Made by a program: the position numbers and the translations under genes. A DNA stretch of 7,267 nucleotides from Desulfurococcales archaeon (GTDB taxonomy: Archaea; Thermoproteota; Thermoprotei_A; Sulfolobales; Desulfurococcaceae): positions 1 through 7,267 of the forward strand of contig JALVHX010000249.1 of the NCBI GenBank assembly GCA_027028805.1, in the 5' to 3' direction. Position 1 is the first letter of the stretch. The number at the start of each line of letters is the position of its first letter. The notes under the pieces were generated by a model. The model was not told the DNA's origin and searched no databases. It worked only from the letters and a program-made list of their open reading frames with translations. Below, piece after piece: positions 1-5,827 of this stretch.

Positions 1-216
1 TGTCTTGGTGGGATACCTCGCGGTGAAAACAGCTCCCCTAAGTATGCCTGGATACGAGTCCGCGAGCTGCATGAGCATGCTCTTACCGTACCCGTACTCT
101 GTGGCGGCGAGGCTGCTCTGTATATTTGCTGTCGCTATGAACGCGATCGTTATGCTTATGATCAATATGGCCGTGGTGAGGATTACCGATGTAAGGACCT
201 CGCTGACCGCCTTCAA
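1..216 (-). CDS. Archaeal type IV pilin-like protein, N-terminal part (runs off left edge)
   Basis: The frame reads 72 codons without a stop from a TTG at 216-214 to the window edge, so the C-terminus is missing. The start is supported by a strong Shine-Dalgarno GGTGA at 227-223, six bases upstream. The TTG also overlaps the TGA stop of the upstream platform gene in a TTGA junction, which suggests translational coupling. The protein begins MKAVSEVLTS and continues as an uninterrupted hydrophobic stretch to about residue 30, followed by a polar region. Lys2-Ala3 before Val4 fits the class III signal cleaved by archaeal prepilin peptidase (PibD), leaving a helix of about 27 hydrophobic residues as the pilus-core segment. 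Genes for small pilins commonly follow the E/F pair in archaeal pilus operons (Ups, Aap, Bas). It could be a major pilin, a minor pilin or a membrane-anchored pseudopilin; the missing C-terminus prevents a choice. The reading frame is seen directly; the pilin role is inferred. Confidence 0.78.
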   Translation of the reverse strand, partial: MKAVSEVLTSVILTTAILIISITIAFIATANIQSSLAATEYGYGKSMLMQLADSYPGILRGAVFTARYPTKT

Positions 217-2006
217 GCCGTCTCACCCATCGGTCCAACTGGTTTCGCTATGTTCGTGAACCCGGCCTTCATCGCGGGGCTCGCGTAGACCACCAGTATC
301 GCTATGAGCATCAATAGGACGGCGTGCTTGAAGCCCGCGGCCACGGATCCCCCGCTCGTCTTCCCGGCCACGAACCCCATCATGTACACGTTTATGATTA
401 TGGCCGGCAGCGTCACCACGGCCGCCTGTTTATAGGCGGTGACCTGGAACGTGAGGCTTCCCATGAAGACGGCTAGGAGTATTATGGCTGAGACGGTGAG
501 CACTGCGCCGACATAGGGGACGAGGAGCAGTATTCTCAGGTTCTTCTTCCTCTCATCCTCTATGGCCGCGGTGTTCTCGGCGAACCAGGCCAGGTTCTCC
601 AGCACATCTATGGTTCCTCCCCCGACCTCTACGGCGTCCGTGAGCATGTAGAGGAGGACCTTGGCTCTCCAAACTATTATCTTCTTGTTGACCTCGGCAA
701 CAATCTTTGATAGGGGGGTGCCGAGGCTGAGCTGCATCGCTATGCGGCGTAGATAATTGGTGAAGACGCCGTAGCTGCGCCTGCTAAGCTCTATTATGCT
801 CCTCTCCGGCGCCAGCCCCGTCTTCCTTATCTCCACCATGTCTCTCAGGAACCTGGTTATGCCGTCCACTATCTTGTATTCCCTGCTCACATATATCTCA
901 TAGATCGCGGCGGGGAGCGTTGCCACGAGGAGGCTCCACGCCATCACCAGGGTCGGGTAGAGATAGTCGTCGACGCCCACGGCCTTGGCGGGCGCGAGGA
1001 ACATGGCGTCTATGGCCACGGTTATAGGGTTTTCCCTCATAGGGTGGTATGGGGGGAGCACTGCGGGGATGACTAGGCCGAAGAAGAGGAGGAATATCAT
1101 TAGGGGGAACGATACGCCGAAGTACATTAGATAGGGCCTTATATCTATCCATGGCTCCTTGTACTGCATTATATCGGCTAGGTAGAGTATTATGCCGCTG
1201 AGCATGGGCATCATTATGTAGAGGAGCATGAACATGCCGGGCCCGCTCAGCCCGGGCACCGCGGCGGCCGCTATACTGGTGTTCACGAAATACATTGTCG
1301 AGAGGCTCAGGGTTGTGAGCAGTATGAGGGCTAGGTAGGCCTCGAGTATACCCGATATCCTGTCGGCGATAATCTTCATCTTGACCAGTATCTCCGAGAA
1401 GAACATCCGGGCCTTCTTCGTCAAATAGTCGCCCACGTCGCCTCCAGCCCTCACCGTCGTTATATAGCCGCTCAGGAGATCCTTTACGGTTGGGCTTGGC
1501 GTCCTCTCCGCGAGCATCGAGAACGCGGACAACGGGTCCCTGCCGAGAACCTTGACGAGCAGCACGAACCTCTGGCTCAGCTCGCTGCTCTTCGGGAAAA
1601 CCTCCTTGCTCCTAGATATCCTCTCGAACGCGGTGTAGGGGGAGATGCCGCTTGTCACCATTATGCTTAGATAAGCGGTTGTATACGGCATTTCTCCCTC
1701 GAGGCCGCCTGCCCTACTGCTTCCTATGAGGGCGGGCAGGTTGGCGAGGAAGACGAATACGAGGAACGGGATGGGTAGGAGGAGCGGTATCAGGAGGAGG
1801 TGGGCGTGGAGCATGAGGACTAGGGCTATTAGGGCTCCCACTATGCCTGTTGTGAGGAGGGTCATGAAGCCTACGAAGGCGGCGTAGGCCTCGTAGTAGA
1901 TGTGTATATCGCTCTTACGGATCATCTCGTCGAGGTTCGGGTATATCTTGAGCACCAGCTTGCCGAGCCACTCGAACCGCGAGTAGACGAAGTCCCAGAA
2001 CGACAC
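213..2006 (-). CDS. Archaeal type IV pilus platform protein, two T2SSF domains (TadC/ArlJ/UpsF-like)
   Basis: This 597-residue polytopic membrane protein is the likely inner-membrane platform that couples the assembly ATPase to pilin. The N-terminal amphipathic part (1-38) is followed by hydrophobic segments near 40-63 and 70-93. A first cytoplasmic T2SSF domain spans about 104-220, with the typical GEMPY entry and RAGGD at 186-190. Membrane segments follow near 221-241, 256-278, 293-316 and 350-370. A second T2SSF domain spans about 383-490, with VGGG at 461-464, and three more membrane segments lie near 490-515, 527-547 and 558-576. Two T2SSF repeats and about nine membrane spans match archaeal ArlJ/UpsF/AapF proteins, which are larger than bacterial TadC. 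The start is GTG: an in-frame TAG lies eleven codons upstream with no other start codon between. A GAGGG lies about ten bases upstream. The gene diverges from the ATPase gene and overlaps the pilin-like gene downstream. It could serve an adhesive pilus, a DNA-exchange pilus or a bindosome; these cannot be told apart here. Confidence 0.95.
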   Translation of the reverse strand: MSFWDFVYSRFEWLGKLVLKIYPNLDEMIRKSDIHIYYEAYAAFVGFMTLLTTGIVGALIALVLMLHAHLLLIPLLLPIPFLVFVFLANLPALIGSSRAGGLEGEMPYTTAYLSIMVTSGISPYTAFERISRSKEVFPKSSELSQRFVLLVKVLGRDPLSAFSMLAERTPSPTVKDLLSGYITTVRAGGDVGDYLTKKARMFFSEILVKMKIIADRISGILEAYLALILLTTLSLSTMYFVNTSIAAAAVPGLSGPGMFMLLYIMMPMLSGIILYLADIMQYKEPWIDIRPYLMYFGVSFPLMIFLLFFGLVIPAVLPPYHPMRENPITVAIDAMFLAPAKAVGVDDYLYPTLVMAWSLLVATLPAAIYEIYVSREYKIVDGITRFLRDMVEIRKTGLAPERSIIELSRRSYGVFTNYLRRIAMQLSLGTPLSKIVAEVNKKIIVWRAKVLLYMLTDAVEVGGGTIDVLENLAWFAENTAAIEDERKKNLRILLLVPYVGAVLTVSAIILLAVFMGSLTFQVTAYKQAAVVTLPAIIINVYMMGFVAGKTSGGSVAAGFKHAVLLMLIAILVVYASPAMKAGFTNIAKPVGPMGETA

Positions 2007-2182
2007 CGTGCCCGCCCTCGCCCACGTCCCAGGCCTCTACACTATATCCTTGTCTAATACACCATATATTGTTTGCCGGCGCAGAGGCGTGGTCAGCGGC
2101 GGGAGGCCCTGGAGTAAATATAATAGGTTCGCGGAAACCATATCTGTATTAAAGCGCCACTGATAATATAGTATAATAACAG
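2007..2182. promoter_or_regulatory. Divergent promoter region between the platform and ATPase genes
   Basis: This 176-bp gene-free spacer separates the two divergent pilus genes. On the minus strand, AAACAATATATGG (complement of about 2063-2075) resembles BRE plus TATA and lies about 60 bases before the GTG at 2006. On the plus strand, GAGTAAATATAATAGG (2112-2127) lies at a similar distance before the GTG at 2183, and TGTATTAAAG (2145-2154) is an alternative nearer one. The sequence ACCATAT occurs twice (starting at 2061 and 2138), which could be chance or a shared operator half-site. The sequences are seen directly; their promoter function is inferred from archaeal consensus. Confidence 0.5.
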
Positions 2183-3970
2183 GTGCCGGCCGCGGCCTAC
2201 AGGGATGCGTGGAAGGGGGAAGGCTTGCCTCGCCTAAGATTCAAGGTGTCGCTTAAGAAGAAGCCGGGGCCCCGCGCCAAGAAGCTGGTTCTCGAGGAGG
2301 CGGCTCTACGCGCGGTTCTCCCTAAGGGCGAGCCTATACAGGTGATGCCCCGCGACCCCGGCTGGAGGGTTATCGAGAGCTACTATGTATACAAGCCGTT
2401 CGTCAAGGTCACGGTCGCCGACACCCCTGACGGCCCCATGTATTTCGTGGAGGAGTACGGGCTCACGCCCGAGGACAAGGTGGCTCTGGATAAGCTGACA
2501 CAGATACTGATGGACGAGATAAAGCCCCCCACGAGGCCGGAGCAGACAAAGGATCTGAGGAGCTACGTGTTCGACGAGGCGAAGAGGATCGCGGAGAAGT
2601 ACCGCTACAAGCTGGGCCTCGTGGGGACGAAGAAGCTCAAGCTCCTCTACTATATCGAGAGAAACCTTCTCGGCTACGGCCCCATTGATCCATTGATGAG
2701 GGACCCCAATATAGAGGATATAAGCTGTAACGGCGTCAACATACCGATCTTCATATGGCATAGGAAGTATGAGAGCATAAAGACCAATATAACGTTCATA
2801 GACGACGAGTACCTCAACGAGTTCGTTATGAGGCTAGCCCATATGGCGGGCAAGCATATAAGCATAGCGTTCCCCATAGTCGACGCAATGCTCCCGGGCC
2901 GCCACAGGCTGGCTGCGACCTTCGCCCGCGAGGTATCGGTGAAAGGCCCCACGTTCACTATCAGGAAGTTCCGCGAACGCCCCTTCAGCCCCATAGAGCT
3001 GATCTCCGGTGGGACAATAAACGCTCTCGAGGCAGCGTATGTCTGGACGCTCATAGAGCACGGCAAGACGGCTATGATAGCTGGAGGCACCGGAGCCGGC
3101 AAGACGACGATGCTCAACGCTATAAGCCTATTCATAAAGCCGGGCATGAAGATAGTGACAATAGAGGATACGCCGGAGCTCAACCTACCCCATACAAACT
3201 GGGTCCAGTTAACCAGCCGTGAAAGCTACATAGTCGGGGCCGGCGCCACGGGCACGAGCATAAGGCTCTTCGACCTCGTCAAGCTGAGCCTCAGGTATCG
3301 TCCCGACTACATTATTGTTGGAGAGGTTCGCGGCGAAGAGGCGTTCGTGCTCTTCCAGGCCATGGCCACCGGCCACGGAGGCCTCTCAACGCTTCACGCG
3401 GAGACACTGGACTACGCGATCAAGAGGCTGACGAGCCCGCCGATGAATATCCCGCCGACCTATATGAAGCTGATGAACCTGTTCATGCATATCCAGAGGG
3501 TTATAACGCGTGTCGAGAAGGGCGTGGTGCGTGTGCAGAGACGTGTGACGGTTATGCAGGAGGTCGAGGAGGCCGACAAGTTCATAACGATCGCCGAGTG
3601 GGATCCGAGGGAGGATCAGCACAAGGTGTATCTGGAGAGAAGCATACACCTCAAGGATATAGCGATCAAGAGGGGAGTGGACTTCGAGGACATCATAGAG
3701 GAGGTGTATAGGAAGGCCACTGTGCTGACATGGATGCTGTTCAAGGGCATAACGAATGTCTGGGACGTGGGAAGGATCATTTTCAACTACTACTACGACC
3801 CCGCCGGCGTCTACAGGAAGGCTGTTGAGGAGCTACACGAGGCAGGAAAGGAGGCAGAGATGGAGATAGGGCCGTCCGCCGAGACCAAGGAGCTTATAGC
3901 GGGGACAAAGGAGATGACTGAGACGACTCGCGAGATGTATGGAGCAACTAAAGAGTTACAGAAACGTTGA
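2183..3970 (+). CDS. Archaeal type IV pilus assembly ATPase (T2SSE/TadA/UpsE-like)
   Basis: This 595-residue cytoplasmic secretion ATPase of the PilB/TadA/ArlI superfamily hydrolyses ATP to drive pilus assembly through the platform protein. The N-terminal part (1-60) is basic and probably flexible. An N-terminal domain with IEDISCNG at 177-184 follows, then the conserved arginine-rich linker GRHRLAATFARE (239-250). The ATPase core has Walker A GGTGAGKTT at 301-309, an Asp box IEDTPEL at 327-333, Walker B YIIVGEVRGEE at 376-386 with catalytic Glu381, and a His box GHGGLSTLH at 397-405. All key residues are present, so it should be active. The start is GTG; an in-frame TAA only two codons upstream excludes any longer form, and no clear Shine-Dalgarno precedes it, so the mRNA may be nearly leaderless. 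The C-terminus carries a four-fold seven-residue repeat (568-595), and the last codons overlap the convergent V4R gene. The gene diverges from the platform gene rather than sharing its operon. ArlI is the main alternative, but no archaellum accessory genes are visible. Confidence 0.96.
   Translation: MPAAAYRDAWKGEGLPRLRFKVSLKKKPGPRAKKLVLEEAALRAVLPKGEPIQVMPRDPGWRVIESYYVYKPFVKVTVADTPDGPMYFVEEYGLTPEDKVALDKLTQILMDEIKPPTRPEQTKDLRSYVFDEAKRIAEKYRYKLGLVGTKKLKLLYYIERNLLGYGPIDPLMRDPNIEDISCNGVNIPIFIWHRKYESIKTNITFIDDEYLNEFVMRLAHMAGKHISIAFPIVDAMLPGRHRLAATFAREVSVKGPTFTIRKFRERPFSPIELISGGTINALEAAYVWTLIEHGKTAMIAGGTGAGKTTMLNAISLFIKPGMKIVTIEDTPELNLPHTNWVQLTSRESYIVGAGATGTSIRLFDLVKLSLRYRPDYIIVGEVRGEEAFVLFQAMATGHGGLSTLHAETLDYAIKRLTSPPMNIPPTYMKLMNLFMHIQRVITRVEKGVVRVQRRVTVMQEVEEADKFITIAEWDPREDQHKVYLERSIHLKDIAIKRGVDFEDIIEEVYRKATVLTWMLFKGITNVWDVGRIIFNYYYDPAGVYRKAVEELHEAGKEAEMEIGPSAETKELIAGTKEMTETTREMYGATKELQKR
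3884..3967 (+). repeat. Four degenerate 21-bp units coding a heptad repeat at the ATPase C-terminus
   Basis: Four consecutive seven-residue units start at Thr568, Thr575, Thr582 and Thr589 of the ATPase and fit T-[KR]-E-[LM]-x3 (TKELIAG, then TKEMTET, then TREMYGA, then TKELQKR). The period is exactly seven residues with no gaps, and the last unit ends at the stop codon. The DNA copies have diverged, so this is an old duplication or selected at protein level. A regular Leu/Met every seventh residue in a charged context suggests a short amphipathic helix or coiled coil. The fourth unit lies inside the antisense overlap with the neighbouring gene. Confidence 0.75.
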
Positions 3971-4784
3971 ACTCGCAGTACTTGTCCCCCTTCGCCAAGC
4001 ACTTCTCTTCTCTCACTACAACGCGTTTCTCCCACAGCCTCCTATAGAAGCCCTCTATAATCCCCTTAACTAGGCTGGACATCGGCTTCCCGGTGTGCCC
4101 GTAGTTCCGGCACTCTATGTTATCATATATCCTGAAGATCACTTCTCCATCCGAGGCGGTGTTGCTGAGTATCTCAACGATCCCTATCCCCATGGCCTGC
4201 AGGCTCCTAATGAAGATCTCCGACAACGTGTCATAGTCGTCGCCGGCCACGTAGGATGAGAGCTTCTCGTAGAGGTTCTCCCCGATGTTTCTCCCCAGCT
4301 TCCTGATACTCGTGCTCGCCGCCAGGTCGCCCCAGTTGGATAGGAGCACCGTTATCAGGCCGCGTAGCGCGGTCTCGGGGAGAATGATTGATCTCTCGCC
4401 CACGGCTATTAATGGGTGGTACTCTATTATGAGGAGCCTGTTATACGGCTTATAGACACGCACCTCTGTCACGCCGGGGACACGGCGCTTCAGCTCCTCA
4501 GCTATCTTCTCGGCGCAGTCGCCGCCGCATTTCTCCGCTATCACGGTGAGCTCAAAGGATGGCTTGTCGGCCGGCACCGGGTAGGGCACGGTGATCTTCA
4601 CTATGTTTATCCCTTTCTCAGCGAACACGTTGGTAACCTGGTTAGCGACGCCCACCTTGTTCTCTCCCTTAATAACGAAGGCGACGGTGTCGACGTCGGG
4701 TGTGTCTATTAGCGTGTCTATGTAGAAGGGTATTGTCTCTATTCTACGAGGTTTTCTTATAATGAGCTTCCTGCCGAAGGGCAT
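3948..4784 (-). CDS. ACT-domain plus V4R-domain sensor protein (paralogue 1)
   Basis: This 278-residue soluble protein probably senses a small molecule. Residues 31-112 look like an ACT-type alpha/beta ligand-binding domain, with the strand-turn-helix GENKVGVANQVTNVFAEKG (40-58) and PYPVP at 67-71. A middle region (113-205) leads into a C-terminal V4R domain (about 205-275) with ASDG at 210-213, RIYDNIEC ending at Cys225, and the terminal CLAKGDKYC (262-270). Glu259, Cys262 and Cys270 form E-x2-C-x7-C, the zinc-site pattern of the V4R-type sensor domain of MopR/DmpR regulators; Cys225 is the likely fourth ligand. The ACT part has an extra Cys86-x3-Cys90 pair that paralogue 2 lacks. No DNA-binding or membrane segment is visible, so it probably acts through a partner. 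The ATG start is the first possible one, since an in-frame TGA lies just upstream. The gene converges on the pilus ATPase and overlaps its end by 23 bp. Confidence 0.92.
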   Translation of the reverse strand: MPFGRKLIIRKPRRIETIPFYIDTLIDTPDVDTVAFVIKGENKVGVANQVTNVFAEKGINIVKITVPYPVPADKPSFELTVIAEKCGGDCAEKIAEELKRRVPGVTEVRVYKPYNRLLIIEYHPLIAVGERSIILPETALRGLITVLLSNWGDLAASTSIRKLGRNIGENLYEKLSSYVAGDDYDTLSEIFIRSLQAMGIGIVEILSNTASDGEVIFRIYDNIECRNYGHTGKPMSSLVKGIIEGFYRRLWEKRVVVREEKCLAKGDKYCEFNVSVTL

Positions 4785-4844
4785 ACGGCATCACTATGCC
4801 GTGCAAATGGTTCTTCCAATATAATTAATATACACGGGCACCTT

Positions 4845-4860
4845 GTATTTAAAGGTAGAT
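4845..4860 (-). promoter_or_regulatory. Probable archaeal BRE/TATA promoter of ACT-V4R paralogue 1
   Basis: Read on the minus strand, the site is ATCTACCTTTAAATAC. TTTAAATA is a close match to the archaeal TATA box and is the best one in the window. It lies about 62-69 bases before the ATG at 4784, which puts the expected transcription start about 40 bases upstream of the ATG. This suggests the gene has its own promoter, separate from the gene upstream. A second AT-rich block (TATATTAATTATATTGG) lies between it and the start codon. Assignment is by consensus only. Confidence 0.6.
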
Positions 4861-4894
4861 ATAATGAGACGCATGGAGCCTGGCCAGGGCTTTA

Positions 4895-5680
4895 TTATTT
4901 CTTCTTCTTAACCACGCTTATGCGAAACGGCACACGGATCTCCATAAACTTTAATGTTATATCTGCCTCGTTTTCAAGCGCTTTCTGCAGCTCCTCCAGC
5001 TTGGCGGCCCCGAAGAGCTTTTTCTTCTTCACGCCAACTGTTATGGATAGTTCTTTTCCATCATATTCTATGTCAAGGCTGACCAGCCTATACCCCTTGT
5101 AGTTGAGGACGTCTTCGAAGGCATCTATTATCTTCTGCCTAAACTCCTCCAGCACCTCCTTTGTGATCTCCTTTTTCTCCCCTGTCTCCTCGTGTTCCTC
5201 GCTCCTACGCGGCAAGGGCCTCGTGGCTTTCTCAAGTATCTTCAGGTCGATGCCCAGCTCCCTCTCGGCGATCCCTGGCTCGTGTTTCTCCTCCTCCTTA
5301 ACCCTCTCCTCTTTCTCCACAACGAATACTCTGAGGGTGACCGGCTTCTTCATGGCTTGTAGGAGGAGCTGGGCGAGGGGGCGGAGGCCGGCTGTGCGTC
5401 TTCCGCCGCTTGGATCGGATAGTGCTGTGGATATTATTGTCCCCTTCTCTATGTATGCTATGAAGCGTCTCCCGTTGAGGCGCGATGTTATGACTATGTC
5501 CTTGTCCTGGTAGTCTTGGAGGAGCTTGAAGAACCCTTCTATGTCGACGGTTCTCCTCTCGACGAACCGGCTTCTCATAAGTAGGTTTGCCTCGAAGGTG
5601 ATATCGTTTAGTAGCTCTATCTTCTTATAGTCAATGGACATCTCGGCTATTATGTCGTAGACGTCGCGGCCTTCGCTCAA
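4895..5680 (-). CDS. Charged two-domain protein of unknown function, N-terminus DUF4388/DUF2226-like
   Basis: This is a 261-residue soluble protein with no signal peptide or membrane segment. Residues about 45-122 follow a pattern of helix (GFFKLLQDY), strands (IVITSRLNG, RRFIAYIEKGTIISTAL) and helix (LRPLAQLLLQAM). This resembles the 'store a feature, report G-x-I-x-x-A' layout of DUF4388 and archaeal DUF2226 domains, which are often found with signalling proteins; the match is by eye. A strongly charged linker rich in Glu, Lys and Arg (123-172) follows. A second alpha/beta domain (173-255) ends in a Lys4 tail, with another Lys4 at 219-222. The start is TTG, with GGAG eight bases upstream (5692-5689) and an in-frame TAA above it; the next choice is Met14. 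The gene sits between two ACT-V4R paralogues, so a shared sensory pathway is plausible but unproven. No enzymatic motif is seen. Confidence 0.86.
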   Translation of the reverse strand: MSEGRDVYDIIAEMSIDYKKIELLNDITFEANLLMRSRFVERRTVDIEGFFKLLQDYQDKDIVITSRLNGRRFIAYIEKGTIISTALSDPSGGRRTAGLRPLAQLLLQAMKKPVTLRVFVVEKEERVKEEEKHEPGIAERELGIDLKILEKATRPLPRRSEEHEETGEKKEITKEVLEEFRQKIIDAFEDVLNYKGYRLVSLDIEYDGKELSITVGVKKKKLFGAAKLEELQKALENEADITLKFMEIRVPFRISVVKKKK

Positions 5681-5827
5681 CGCTACGTCTCCATCCCCTT
5701 ATTGTTTATGGTTGATGGCTGGCGCTGGGCGCAGGTTGGAGGGGAGGGGCCTGCGCGGCCACATGGAGGCGTCGTATAGTCTTTCATTATTTGTTTCGGG
5801 GCATGGTATTAATTTTTAGGGGTATGG
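5681..5827 (-). promoter_or_regulatory. Intergenic spacer with weak promoter-like AT-rich blocks
   Basis: This 147-bp gap separates the ACT-V4R paralogue 2 stop from the TTG start of the charged protein. On the minus strand it holds three AT-rich blocks: CCTAAAAATTAATACC (complement of 5805-5820), CGAAACAAATAATG (complement of about 5785-5798) and CCATAAACAATAAGG (complement of about 5697-5711). A GC-rich stretch (about 5718-5760) separates the last from the other two. Any could be a BRE/TATA element, but none is a strong match. The gap size suggests the downstream gene may start its own transcript. No convincing hairpin plus T-run terminator is visible. Confidence 0.3.

Noticed and set aside
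5..259. 84-residue plus-strand ORF at the left edge
   Set aside because: It is antisense to the pilin-like frame and the platform 3' end, which have a Shine-Dalgarno, a coupled start and a recognisable product; the ORF has no such support.
2674..3183. 169-residue minus-strand ORF inside the ATPase gene
   Set aside because: It lies antisense to the ATPase core including Walker A; its hydrophobic look is the mirror of that coding sequence.
213..3970. Archaellum (arl/fla) operon
   Set aside because: The ATPase and platform are related to ArlI and ArlJ, but the pair is divergent and no archaellin cluster or ArlG/F/H-type gene lies beside them; the RecA-like gene at the right edge is distant and lacks an ArlH-like Walker A.
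5103..5513. 136-residue Ser/Phe-rich plus-strand ORF
   Set aside because: Its composition is what the reverse of a Glu/Lys-rich coding sequence gives; the minus-strand gene has a ribosome site and domain-like pattern.
5747..5762. GC-rich short inverted repeat (GGCC-TGCGC-GGCC) as a terminator
   Set aside because: Only a four-base stem, no T-run follows on the minus strand, and it lies close to the next gene's leader.
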